Part shown: positions 29,501 to 38,749 of the stretch, one piece after another | Numbering within the stretch: the stretch's first letter is position 1 | How the letters are laid out: every line of letters starts with the position of its first letter | Source of the DNA: Nematostella vectensis | Lineage: Eukaryota > Cnidaria > Anthozoa > Actiniaria > Edwardsiidae | DNA length: 64,000 bases | Reading direction: 5' to 3' | NCBI RefSeq assembly: GCF_932526225.1 | Contig: NC_064046.1 | Location: 7,427,219-7,491,218, forward strand | The notes under the pieces: generated by a model | The model's input: only the letters and a program-made list of their open reading frames with translations | The model's database searches: none | Told to the model about the DNA's origin: nothing | Program-made: the position numbers and the translations under genes

Positions 29501-30724
29501 CCGTACGCCAATTCTCGCAAAAATTATCCAAAAGGCCACCCGCAGGTCATCACTTGTGACTTTGGGCCGGTAACAGAGTATAAGGGGTTGCTCAAAGTAC
29601 GGGTCCTGCCACCACGCGACCTCTACTTCCCAGTCCTCCCAATGAGAATTAATGACAAACTGATGTTTGTTTGTTGTCCACGTTGCGCTGAAGAGGAACG
29701 CCAGGATAGGGGCTGCGACCACACCGATAACGATCGAACAGCCGTGGGTACTTGGACCCATGTGGAGCTGGCCAAAGCCTTGGAGAAAGGTTACCGTGTC
29801 TTCAAAGTATATGAGGTATGGCACTGTAAGGAATGGGGCCAGCTGTTAGGGGGGTACATCGCACAGTTCTTAACAAACAAGCAAGAGGCCTCTGGCTGGC
29901 CTGCATGGTGCCGGACCGACGATAATCGGGAGCGCTACTTAAGAAATTACCTGGAGCACAAGGGTATACGGCTGGATCCCCAGCGCATCAATCGGAACGA
30001 GGGACGTCGGTGCGTCAATAAAATCGCGCTGAACAGTATGTGGGGGGAGTTCGGGGAGCGAGATAACTCCCGGCGTACCGAGTACATTAAACATCCACCA
30101 GAGTTTTTCCGCCTACTGATGAGTGACGATGTTGAAGTGAGCGATTGCCTTTTGTGAACGATGAGCTTTTACAAGTCCATCACAAATGTGCCAAGTATTT
30201 CACGGCACCGAAAGTCCACTCCAACATCGTCATTGCCGCATACACCACCGCGTACGCGTATGCTCTACAACACCCTGGATACTCTGGGTGATCGTGTGCT
30301 GTACCATGATACGGATGGTATTATTTACAAGACTGCACCAGGCCAGACCTCTCTGCCCGTGGGCGACTACCTTGGTGAATTGACCGATGAGCTCCCACCT
30401 GGCGGCCACATCACTTTCTTCGTATCTACTGGGCCTAAAAGTTACGGATACCGAACACTTCAAGGGAAAGTGGAATGCAAAGTGAAAGGGCTACACCTCA
30501 ATGTACGCACTGCAGCAGTAGCCAACTTAGATGCCATGGTGGAATTGCTTGAAGGGGTTGGTGAGGGCGAAAGGAACGTTGATATCCCCTTCTCTATTGT
30601 CCGCGACGTGCACAGCCGTACCTTACATACTCGTGCTATGTCAAAGACGTTTCGGGTGGTGTACAATAAGCGCGTGCGAAGAGGGAAGCGCACCTACCCC
30701 TATGGGTACAAAAACATTAGCTAG
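26598..30724 (+). pseudogene. Protein-primed DNA polymerase B of the Polinton, broken
   Basis: Family B polymerase of the protein-primed type, which copies the element. About 1,375 codons from ATG 26598 to the stop at 30722-30724, normal for Polintons. Order: acidic N-terminal region (26598-27220); a Cys/His-rich zinc region (about 27787-28120); 3'-5' exonuclease with ExoI LLIFDFEAM (28213 onward), ExoII HNFKGYDSY (about 28423) and ExoIII YCHKDVE (about 28811); palm motif A YKDFCSLYP (about 29476), motif B KIALNSMWGEFG (about 30020) and motif C YHDTDG (about 30304). Breaks seen: TAA at 26619-26621, TAG at 27221-27223, a frame change near 28070, TGA at 28111-28113, and further frame changes near 29284 (T-run), 30150 (T-run) and 30259. 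It is followed by AATAAA at 30786. It cannot make a full polymerase as read. Confidence 0.93.
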
Positions 30725-30785
30725 GGAGCTAGTCGAGATGTAAATGGTGGTAGATCTAAATAAGTATATTTTTAAGGGCGCGAAC

Positions 30786-30791
30786 AATAAA
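30786..30791 (+). terminator. Poly(A) signal AATAAA after PolB
   Basis: AATAAA lies 61 bases after the last polymerase codon in AT-rich sequence. It fits a transcript end before the integrase gene. Confidence 0.5.
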
Positions 30792-30985
30792 GTATAAACT
30801 TTTTTCTTCTATATATTCATGTGTTCCGAGTGCTGGTGCGCCAGTTGAATTAAGAAGCTGCTTTGGTGGGTGAATGATAGAATTGGAGGCTGTTTTATTA
30901 AAAGCCCCCAAGGACCCGCAGCTGAGTTGTAAAGCCTATTTACATCGCATTAGGTGTTTCTTTAATTGCTGTGGGGGGAAGACTT

Positions 30986-32289
30986 ATGGTCAAAGTCCAC
31001 AGCCACCTGAATGGTACCCCTATCCCAACACCCGACACATGGAAAAGCGAAAGGGATGAGACGGAAAAAGTAGAACATGGGAAAAACACCTCGACATTTC
31101 CCGGGTTCGATAGTAGGGCGGGGTCGAGCTCGGGAAAGCTTTCGAAACCGCTAACAAAGACGAAAGCTCATAAACAATCCCCAAAGGTCTCAAAGAAATC
31201 GTCCAAACAACTCCATGATAGCTACTATGATCCCTCGGGCCCGGCGGCCTATGGTGGCGTGGATAAATTGGCGCGGGCCATACGTAACAAGGGGGTAACC
31301 CGTCAGCAAGCCGAGTTATGGTTACGCTCGCAACCCACCTACACGCTCCACCGCCCTTACCGTCGACGATACAAACGCCAGCGTTTCATAGTGCAAGGGA
31401 TGGACGAGCAATGGCAAGCGGACTTGAACGACATGCAATCGTTGAAGAAGCATAATAGCAACTTTAATTACATTCTCACTGTTATCGACGTGCTGAGTAA
31501 ATTTGCCTGGGCGTACCCCTCAAGAACAAAACCGGAAATGAACTAGTCAGGGCGTTCAAAAGTATTTTTAAACAAAGTGGTCGCAAGCCTGAGAAACTCC
31601 AGACCGACGATGGCTCGGAATTTAAGAACAAAGTATTCCAATCTTTTTTGAAGACACAAAAGATATCTCATTTTTCTACACGTAGCGAGATAAAAGCGTC
31701 GATCGTGGAACGGTTTAATAGGGCTCTAAAAAGCAAGATGTGGCGGTACTTCACTCACAGAAACGCGGCGGTACGTCGAGGTACTCCCGAAGCTAATGCA
31801 GAACTACAATCACACCTACCATCGCAGTATTAAACGAAAGCCGGTGGCAGTGGTCACCCCGCGGGACGCCCAAGAAGTGTGGCACACCGTGCTATACGGT
31901 AAAAAACGCCGCAAACTGGTGAAGCCCAAGTTTGATGTGGGTGACCTGGTCAGGATGAGTAAAGTCAAGGGGGTGTTCTCTAAAGGGTATTTGCCCAGTT
32001 GTACTAAAGAGACATTCAAGATTAGCAAGCAATTCAACAAAGGCAATCCTTATGCCTAGGAGCTTGTGGAGAGGGATGGGACACCCCTGGAGGGGAGGTT
32101 CTACGAGCCCGAGTTGCAGCGCGTTGATGTGGATGAGGAGAACGATTTCTTTACGTGGAGAAAATCCTTGACTCACGCGGGCGTGGTAGGAAAAAAGAAT
32201 ATATGGTCAAGTGGGAGGGATGGCCCCATAAATATATTAGCTGGGTGGCCATCTCGCAGCCCCACACCGCCCAGGACGCCACGGTGTAA
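30986..32289 (+). pseudogene. Retroviral-type DDE integrase of the Polinton, broken
   Basis: This enzyme inserts the element into host DNA, making the 6-bp duplication seen here. From ATG 30986: a basic linker; the N-terminal integrase region (HDSYYDPSGPAAYGGVDKLA, about 31220); the first catalytic Asp in QADLND (about 31420); the second in TDDGSEF (about 31600); the Glu in IVERFNRALK (about 31700), about 33 residues after the second Asp by my count; an SH3-like region (KFDVGDLVRM, about 31930); and a C-terminal chromodomain-like end (EYMVKWEGWPHKYISWV, about 32195) before TAA 32287-32289. Breaks: frame changes near 31515 (C-run), 31770 and 32150 (T-run), and TAG at 32057-32059. The chromodomain may once have guided target choice. 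Confidence 0.9.
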
Positions 32290-32311
32290 AGGTCCATGTA
32301 CAATTTAGCCA

Positions 32312-33212
32312 ATGGCTAACGAGTACCACGTGTTTTTGTCAAGTAACGCGATTAGGGTGCTCTACCGGGGAACACTGCATCAAACTTTGGGATCGTGCAC
32401 GACCACCGGCTTGATTTGTCCGGTGGACCGTATGAGTGCGCTGTCACTAGTGTGGTGGTTCCAAACACATGGCTACTCTTCTCGGATTTCGAGCACACTC
32501 TTTGGATCTAAGTTAAAGTCACACCTGATAGGCGTAAAATCATCCCTTACGCTCAATGGGTAAAAGTCAAAATCCCTACTATAAAAAGAACGTCCGACAT
32601 GTGGGTAGAGACTGCTAAAAAAGTTCCCTTGAGAGTTTCTCCAACCTGCCATACGTTTATGATATGGTGGCGACCCCAGGCCCACCGATCAAGCTGACGC
32701 TCAACCAGCAAAAGAAACAAGCAACGCTGACTTTAAGCGGGCCCATACAACTCTTGGTCTCTCGAACACCGTATCGCCACGATTTTTGCGGCTGTTGAAC
32801 CCCGATGAGGAGTTTTTGGTGCCGGGTATTCGTATACGTTTGGCATGCCACCATGGTACGGGTCACCAGAAGAAGCAAACCAGGAGTATGCTGTCTACGA
32901 CTATATGGAATGGGTCCCAATGCGCCGTTCTTCCTCGTTTGTCTCGATTGAGAATGCGCCTGGCCCAAAGGAAAACCGTTCCAAAACTACTATTTGTACT
33001 CAAGGCACACAACAGGGTGCGTTGTACCCGGGGGTCTTCACATCAAAAGGCGACGATGGTGACATGCACGGAGAAAACTTCCTCAACCCCAAATACGGTT
33101 TTCTTTTCTCGACACTTTTAGAATTCAAATTGCCGACGATAGTGGAAACATCATCAAGTTCCAATCGGGCGCTGTAAAAGTGGCCTTGCATATCAGGCCC
33201 CAAAAGAGGTGA
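32312..33212 (+). pseudogene. Minor capsid (penton-like) protein of the Polinton, broken
   Basis: The position between integrase and major capsid, and the start MANEYHVFLSSNA, match the single-jelly-roll penton-type protein of Polintons. A second frame then gives LDLSGGPYECAVTSVVVPN, and the last part (about 33110-33212, FDTFRIQIADDSGNIIKF) is typical of the family's C-terminus. About 300 codons, the usual size. The frame changes at least near 32385, 32630, 32750, 32830 and 33110, and TAA occurs in the natural frame at 32509-32511, so no full product can be made as read. The assignment rests on gene order and remembered family patterns. Confidence 0.7.
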
Positions 33213-33293
33213 CTGTATTATTTAAAAGTTGGTCCCCTGAGCACCATTACTACGTACATACCCGGGCACACGACATCTCCCCCAACACCTGAG

Positions 33294-33725
33294 ATGGTGA
33301 AGGCACCCAACTGGTTAAAGCAAGTCGCTATGGGGTTGCAAGAGAATATAGCCAAGGAGTTACGTGAAGACATGGCTCAGGGAGGGCCAGCTCAGAAAGG
33401 AAAGGGAAGATTTCGGGGAGCGCCCGTAACACAAGGAGGAAGATGCTGTGGCTCTCAACTCACCCAAAGTGGCCGCGGGGTCTTTCGAGGTGCTCCTGTG
33501 ACCCAGGGTGGCCGTGGGGCTCAATGGTCATTGGTGCTTAATGGTTCACTCCCATTCCTAGGGATACCAATGCCAGCGCAGCGCGGTGGTGGAGGTGGCG
33601 GGAGTGCCCCAAAGGGGATTGGCAATACTTTGAGCACTGCCTACCAGCCCTTACTTATCCGCATTCAACCTCCCTCTCCCTCACGCAAAAGACCAGGAAC
33701 CACTGGGCCGTCTACTACCAAGTAA
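33294..33725 (+). CDS. Gly/Arg-rich Polinton protein of unknown function
   Basis: 143 codons from ATG 33294. The N-terminus has an amphipathic helix (NWLKQVAMGLQENIAKEL), followed by Gly/Gln/Arg-rich sequence with an imperfect repeat (RGAPVTQGGRG twice) and a six-glycine run. The C-terminus is Pro/Ser/Lys-rich. It lies between the two capsid genes, so it is probably a virion component in the ancestral element (inference). From about 33665 to 33850 another frame also looks protein-like (HWAVYYQVKKKEIKSHRY), so the true gene boundary here is uncertain. Confidence 0.45.
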   Translation: MVKAPNWLKQVAMGLQENIAKELREDMAQGGPAQKGKGRFRGAPVTQGGRCCGSQLTQSGRGVFRGAPVTQGGRGAQWSLVLNGSLPFLGIPMPAQRGGGGGGSAPKGIGNTLSTAYQPLLIRIQPPSPSRKRPGTTGPSTTK

Positions 33726-33854
33726 AGAAGAAAGAGATAAAAAGCCACCGCTATAACCGGCAGGCACCATTCAACACCAATACCATACACTGTCAGGAGC
33801 TCCGCAGCATGGCCGTCTCCGAAGCCACTGTTTACAAAACCTCCAAAATAGGTT

Positions 33855-35001
33855 ATGTCCAATTACATCGTCCTGAAAAAGACGTTCCTTTCCATGATGG
33901 TCAAAATCACCAAGGCCGACGACAGCAACATAGATAACAACCAATCACTCGGTCTGGTCAACTACCCCGTTGGGAGCCTTTTCAAACAGAGGCTTTGTGG
34001 AGGCTCAGGAGGACCTTTATCCCTACAAAGCCTATTTCCAAGCCCTACTGAACTTCTCGAAAAGCGCCCACGAGACCTACCTGGCTGGTAGCATGTGGCA
34101 CAAGGACACCGCAGGGCACATGAATACCCACGCGACCAGCGGGGCGGAAGCTGATAACCAGGGACTTAAAAAACGTGGAGCGCTAACTAACGCCGCACGG
34201 GCAACCAAAGGCGTGGGTATTGTTGAAAATGTGCACTCTGACCTGTTCTCCAGCGACCGGTATTTGATACCTGATGTGGAGCTCAATGTGGAATTCTTCC
34301 TAAGCGGGCCTAAATTCGCACTGATGTCAACTGCCCAAGACGAGAAAATAAAGATACATGACCTGGCCCTCAATTTCTACCACGTCGACCCAGCCGTGTC
34401 TACCGGCCTGGAAATCGAGAGAGCACTCAACGCGGGGTACACGGCCGAGTACCCGATCGTGAGCACCACGATCCAGCCGCTGGTTATCCCTATAGGGTCG
34501 AACACCTTCCAAAAGTTCGACTTGTTTTTAAACAAAATCCCAAAAAGGTTCACCATGGGACTAGTCACAGGTAACGCGCTGCTCGACAGCTATCAGCACA
34601 ACCCCTAAGATTTTGGCGCAGTCGACCGGGTAGCCGAAACCATGGTGAGAGTCAAGGGCGAAACACGTCCATACAGCGAAGCCCTTACCTCGACCCCACC
34701 AGGGTACGCCCTCATGTACCGCTCCCTACACAAGTCGGTGCTCGGCGACCTCGTGGGTGATGGTGTGGACATTACCCCTGAAGAATTTAAGAACGGGTAT
34801 GCGATCTACGTCATCGACCAAACTGAGGGCCATAACGCTGCAAAAGGTAGCTACCACCCAGAGTATAAGGGTCGCGTTCACCTCCAGCTGCAGTTCAAAC
34901 AGCCCACCACTTCAAACTTGTATTTGCTGGTCCTAGCTGAGTGGGACAATTGCTTGAAAATTAACAAGGATCGACAAGTCGTCTTCGCCCCAAACCTCTA
35001 A
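33855..35001 (+). pseudogene. Major capsid protein (double jelly-roll) of the Polinton, broken
   Basis: Hexon-like major capsid protein. Family-like stretches include NYIVLKKTFLSMMVKITKAD (33858 onward), YPYKAYFQALLNFS (about 34018), HKDTAGHMNT (about 34100) and, near the end, VHLQLQFKQPTTSNLYLLVL before TAA 34999-35001. A frame change lies near 33980 and an in-frame TAA at 34606-34608. The N-terminus is unclear: an ATG at 33809 (MAVSEATVYKTSKIG) lies in another frame and may be the old start, with some sequence missing between. At about 385-400 codons it is somewhat short for the family. The protease gene starts 4 bases after its stop. Confidence 0.85.
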
Positions 35002-35004
35002 GAA

Positions 35005-35552
35005 ATGTACACCGATGAGCTGGATGACATCGCGTGCAACGATGAGCCATTGGCGGCTGTGTTTGGAGGGGTACTGCCCAGTGACAAGCTGGGCAAGCAA
35101 AAAAGAAAAAGCGTTGGGGACACGGCCTACATCGTTAACACCGACCCTAGCAATAAACCTGGTATGCATTGGCTGGGTGTCTACGAGACTCCTGACCATC
35201 TTGAGTTTTTCGACAGTTTTGCTTTTAACCCCCGCACTTATGGGGGTGGTATCCAACAATTTTGTCTCCAGCACAATATTATCGTGAAGAACAATCGTCG
35301 CGTCCAATCCCTAACATCAGAGACTTGCGGCCGCCATTGTCTTTTTACCTCTATCACCGCTCAAGGGGGATCCCTATGCACCGAATTGTAGAACTCTACT
35401 CCAACGACCCACGAATGAACGATCACAGATCACAGATGCGCACAAGCCCTACGACCATAGAGGGGGCGGGGACAAACTACATCCGCTACACTTGGCAACA
35501 GTGTGCCAAAAAACAAAAAGACGTAGTCAAATGTTTATGCCTAGGATTATGA
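35005..35552 (+). pseudogene. Adenain-like cysteine protease of the Polinton, frame-broken
   Basis: Virion maturation protease related to adenovirus adenain and Ulp1. From ATG 35005: AYIVNTDPSNKPGMHWLGVY with the catalytic His (codon near 35166), FFDSF with the acidic residue (about 35210), and QSLTSETCGRHCLF, where the catalytic Cys is expected in the CGxHC motif (about 35326-35340). Immediately after CLF a T-run (about 35341) changes the frame. The first frame ends at 35391, while a second frame (YLYHRSRGIPMHRIVELYSN) carries the family-like C-terminus and runs to 35552. The gene starts 4 bases after the capsid stop and is followed by AATAAA at 35591. Confidence 0.85.
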
Positions 35553-35590
35553 GGTGCAAGAAAAAAAATTGTAACCATTAGCAGAAAGAG

Positions 35591-35596
35591 AATAAA
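35591..35596 (+). terminator. Poly(A) signal AATAAA after the protease gene
   Basis: AATAAA is 39 bases after the last protease codon and 46 bases before the ATPase ATG. It suggests the capsid-protease transcript ends here. Confidence 0.45.
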
Positions 35597-35641
35597 GCAA
35601 CCTTAAACACTGCGTGTCTAAACCATTCCTTGCGGTCTATC

Positions 35642-36327
35642 ATGGATGACACACGGTTTTGCACACCCTGTAGCATTCTCGTCCCGGCCCAAGCCAATCT
35701 GGAAAAACCACCTTTGTTCACAGCCTACTAGAACAGAAAAAAACAGCATTTGACCGAACACCCCAGAAAATAGTCTATTGCTACGGCGCCCACCAGCCTC
35801 TGCTGGAAGCCCTGAAACAAAAACTTGGTGTCGTGCTCCACAGGGGGCTCCCCGAGTCCATAGAAAAACTCTTTGTACCGCAAGAACGACCTGGAGTCCT
35901 CATCATTGACGACCTCATGGGCGACCTAAATCGCATGAGCGACATCTTCACGAAAACATCCCATCACCATGACATCACTGCTATCCTGATCCTGCAAAAT
36001 TTGTTTCCACCGCAAAAAGAAGCGCGCACCATTTCGTTAAACGCCCACTATATTGTAGTCTTTAACAACCCGCGAGATCAGTTAGGCTGCCGTAACCTTG
36101 CTGCCCAGGCATTCCCCAATAGGGTAGGTTTTGTCATGGATGCTTTCAGACAGGCGACGAGCGCCCCCTACGGGTACCTCCTCTTCGACTTTCATAAAAA
36201 TACCCGTCCGGAGTGCCGACTACGCTCCCACGTACTTCCTAGCGACCAGCGTAGTTACGTCTACGTACCCGTGGAAGACGTGGATCACATTTGCGTGTTC
36301 ACGGATAAATACACCCCAACCATCTAG
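35642..36327 (+). pseudogene. FtsK/HerA-type genome-packaging ATPase of the Polinton
   Basis: This enzyme pumps DNA into capsids in related viruses. ATG 35642 opens MDDTRFCTPCSILV, then the frame changes at a short C-run (about 35684). Immediately after, the other frame gives Walker A GPSQSGKTTF (from 35686) and stays open to TAG 36325-36327. Walker B is LIIDDLMGD (about 35900), followed by ILILQNLF and VVFNNPRDQ (sensor-like region). At about 228 codons it is normal for Polinton ATPases. Apart from the single frame change the gene is intact. Confidence 0.88.
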
Positions 36328-36377
36328 GAACACCGTCATTCAGGGGTACCAACGGCACGTGAAAAGAGCGCCTAAAA

Positions 36378-37078
36378 ATGTCTAACATTCGTATCCGGGG
36401 GAAAATACGACGCTTACCATACCAGTACTACTACAAACGTCGGGGGGGGGGGGGGGGGGGGGGGGGGTGAACGCCCCACAGGCAGCGCTAGAGCTCGATG
36501 GGTAGCAGAGCGCGAGTTCGCTACCAGAGCGAACCTCACACCCCCTGAACGTCCCTTCGGCCTGAGCGACGACGATACCGATGAAGAAACCAGCACGTCC
36601 GCTACCACCGCCACCACATCACCCGCAAGCACAGTAGAACAACCGCGGGAACAACTAAACCTACCCTCCATCCCCATAACGCCATTGAACAGCAGGCCTG
36701 CTACAGGTACCGTCAAAGAAAGATTTAGCACAGCCCCCACCGCGAACACTCAGGTGTACGGACCTACCGGGCATTCCCTCACTCTCGCACTTCACTGTAC
36801 ACGGTACCCGACGCTGTGCCCGAAAAAGTGAACCTTAGTGATTTATTTGCAAATAAATCAGTAGCAGTGTTGGGGGTAATGATAGCGATGATAGTGTGCA
36901 ACTGCCAACTACCCCAAGCATCCCATCGATGTCTCCTCGCAACCTCGGATACACCCCACTACGTAACAATGGTAGCAGAGGAAAACCCCGACGCAAGTAC
37001 CGCCGTTTGTCCCGTGTCACCGAACACCTTGATGGGGAGGTGGTGACCAAATGCACCACCCGCCGTCGCACCACCTGA
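36378..37078 (+). pseudogene. Unknown Polinton protein with a 26-base poly-G tract
   Basis: ATG 36378 opens a short basic, Tyr-rich start (MSNIRIRGKIRRLPYQYYYK), then runs into 26 consecutive G (36442-36467) and meets TGA at 36468-36470. Directly after the G-run another frame is open to about 36832 (Thr/Ser/Pro-rich, with DDDTDEETSTS). A third frame ends with a basic segment (GKPRRKYRRLSRV) and a stop near 37076-37078. This looks like one low-complexity gene with several frame changes. The position among capsid genes suggests a virion or core protein, but I recognise no family. Confidence 0.5.
36442..36467 (+). repeat. 26-base poly-G tract inside a Polinton gene
   Basis: Uninterrupted G at 36442-36467. 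Its length modulo three sets the frame of what follows. Tracts like this are very unstable in replication and hard to sequence. Confidence 0.95.
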
Positions 37079-37310
37079 CCCCAAACGGGGGATCTTTAAA
37101 AAGTATGAAAGACACAGGACACTCGCAACTATGGACCGCCCACAAAAAGGTGGACGCCACTGAGCGCCTCCCAGAAGGGGTCGGGGGAATTGAAAAGAGC
37201 CATGAAAAAGAACCCACGTTTTCGACTGTACCTGCCTGTGGCGAGGCTACGGCAGCAACGTAGCGGCCTCACCTTCCACAACCCCATGGATTAGATAATA
37301 AAAGGACAGA
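37079..37310 (+). other. Short stretch with fragments of a possible small basic gene
   Basis: An open segment around 37190-37294 reads KNPRFRLYLPVARLRQQR and ends HNPMD at a TAG (37292-37294). No matching ATG in the same frame makes a convincing start. It may be a further broken small gene. AATAAA lies just after, at about 37297. Confidence 0.3.
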
Positions 37311-37735
37311 ATGCTATAAAAATACCACTTCGGTACCCGCCACGGAAAGGCCGGAGAAAAAGGGCTTCCAGAAAACGCCGGACCAAGAAAAGAGGCCACC
37401 CTACGTTGAGACCACCACGACAACGTGGGGGGCTGGGCCCACTCGCACTACTCGCGGGGGCCGGCCTCCTACCCATTCTCGGGAACTTATTAGGCGGTAA
37501 ATTATATAAAAAGCGCCGCTGGCTAGCCACAACCCTCATTCACACCATGCCGGTTACTGGGAAAAGAGGAAACCGTAAAAGTGAGGCTGCCCACTCCACC
37601 ATCACACTCACCGTCAAAGATCCCACTACCCACCAAGAGAAAACAACTCCCTCCACCGCAGGAAACCCCTCGATCACGAACGATACCCACACCACCAAAC
37701 TACCCGCCACGACGACCAAACCCACGTCGACTTAA
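37311..37735 (+). CDS. Basic protein with a hydrophobic segment, Polinton virion candidate
   Basis: The open frame reaching the stop at 37733-37735 begins beside an ATG at 37311, but ATG and frame are offset by one base, so the start is damaged or elsewhere. The protein begins with a strongly basic segment (GRRKRASRKRRTKKRG), then a hydrophobic, glycine-rich stretch (LGPLALLAGAGLLPILGNLL), then KKRR and a Thr/Pro/Lys-rich tail. The layout recalls small basic or membrane-active core proteins of adenoviruses and adintoviruses, but no homology can be claimed from this. It is the last + strand gene; AATAAA follows at 37791. Confidence 0.5.
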
Positions 37736-37790
37736 GACCCTGAAACAGTTAACCTCACCACCCAGAAGATGGACTACTTTTTAGAAACGC

Positions 37791-37846
37791 AATAAAACAA
37801 TCACAAACCACACTCTTCATTGTCTGTTTTTATTTCCCTTTTTATT
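37791..37846. terminator. Back-to-back poly(A) signals of convergent transcripts
   Basis: AATAAA on the plus strand at 37791-37796 serves the gene ending at 37735. TTTATT at 37829-37834 and 37841-37846 (AATAAA on the minus strand, the latter overlapping the stop codon) serves the minus gene ending at 37842. Confidence 0.6.
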
Positions 37847-38096
37847 TACAGTCTTTTTTTACAACCAATGTCACGCTTCCCAGCCCATGGACGTGTCTCT
37901 CCACGTTTGTCACACTACGACGCTGCCACGGTGTGAGGTCGTGCATCCTGATAGGGAAAATAAAATGCTGACCAAGGACCTCTTGGTGGTGGTGACAAAA
38001 ACCCATCTCATTTGTGTAAAACTCCTGCCCAACTTTCTCGATAGCAGTTTTTTTTACCCTCAGGATAGCCACAAACGTCCACTCAGGACCCGCCAT
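37842..38096 (-). CDS. 84-residue protein of unknown function, Polinton right end
   Basis: Complete frame on the minus strand from ATG 38096 to TAA 37842. It reads like a folded protein (EWTFVAILRVKKTAIEKV, EVLGQHFIFPIRMHDLT, HGLGSVTLVVKK) with alternating hydrophobic and charged residues, and no signal peptide or membrane segment. The stop overlaps a poly(A) signal. It is unbroken, unlike most genes of the element. I recognise no family. Confidence 0.5.
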   Translation of the reverse strand: MAGPEWTFVAILRVKKTAIEKVGQEFYTNEMGFCHHHQEVLGQHFIFPIRMHDLTPWQRRSVTNVERHVHGLGSVTLVVKKDCK

Positions 38097-38198
38097 AGTT
38101 TAACTACTCTTGGCAATGACCTCCTGCGGTCCGTTCAGCCTCTTTACTGTGCCCATCACGGAGAAACGTGCGAAGGGGTACTACAAGGGACCGCCAAA

Positions 38199-38339
38199 TT
38201 ACATAGGCACCCACACGTAGACCGAAACAAAACCGAGACCGCCAAAAACACCACTCAGTAAACTCACAATAAAATGCTTGTACATTACCACTACAACCGC
38301 TGCACTGGGACAACAACTGGGAGCACCAGCCCTTGGCAT
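38199..38339 (-). CDS. Small membrane-protein-like frame near the right terminal repeat
   Basis: 46 codons from ATG 38339, just inside the right inverted repeat. The second half is hydrophobic (HFIVSLLSGVFGGLGFVSVY), long enough for one membrane helix. It is upstream of the 84-residue gene on the same strand and could share its transcript. Supported only by composition and place. Confidence 0.25.
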   Translation of the reverse strand: MPRAGAPSCCPSAAVVVVMYKHFIVSLLSGVFGGLGFVSVYVWVPM

Positions 38340-38359
38340 GGCTATTTTATTAGCTAAAC

Positions 38360-38743
38360 CATCCAACCGTATTACAGAGATATGACAACACCGTTAACAA
38401 GTGAAAAAGCACCTTTTTTTATTCCTGTCAACGCATCATACAACGATGCCGCTATGACCTTATACTACCCCCTGGATGATAAACACACAGCACTACGTCA
38501 ACGCGGCCCGTTAAGCGGAACCCTGAGCGTAACAAGAAATGCGCCACCAATGCATTCCTTTCCTCCCCTAGACACCAGGGCACCCCATATACCGATACTT
38601 GATACGCACGCATTCCTTTCCCCCCCTAGGTCCCAACCCACACATACCGATACTTGTCACCGGAAATCCTTTAAGCTAGGTGTGGCACATTCACCACATT
38701 CTACGCATTCCTGCCGTCCCCTATACTCACACCCCTTACTACT
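38360..38743 (-). repeat. Polinton right terminal inverted repeat
   Basis: 384 bp ending ccttactact, the inverse of 22168-22551. By eye about seven single-base differences separate the two copies. Confidence 0.95.
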
Positions 38744-38749
38744 GATGTG
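38744..38749. other. Right 6-bp target site duplication
   Basis: gatgtg directly follows the last base of the element and is identical to 22162-22167. Confidence 0.95.

Larger units (their letters stand above)
22168..38743 (+). mobile_element. Polinton/Maverick (adintovirus-like) element, 16,576 bp
   Basis: Both ends are defined: inverted repeats starting agtagtaagg and ending ccttactact, flanked by the 6-bp duplication gatgtg. The size, AG termini and 6-bp duplication are those of Polintons. Content from left to right: GRF-like zinc protein, small unknowns, RING protein (minus), protein-primed PolB, integrase, minor capsid protein, low-complexity protein, major capsid protein, adenain-type protease, FtsK/HerA-type packaging ATPase, two basic proteins, and two small minus-strand genes. 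The two end repeats differ at about 7 of 384 positions by eye (about 98% identical), so the insertion is not brand new. Stops and frame changes in the large genes agree with that. The element sits inside a host GPCR exon. Confidence 0.97.
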
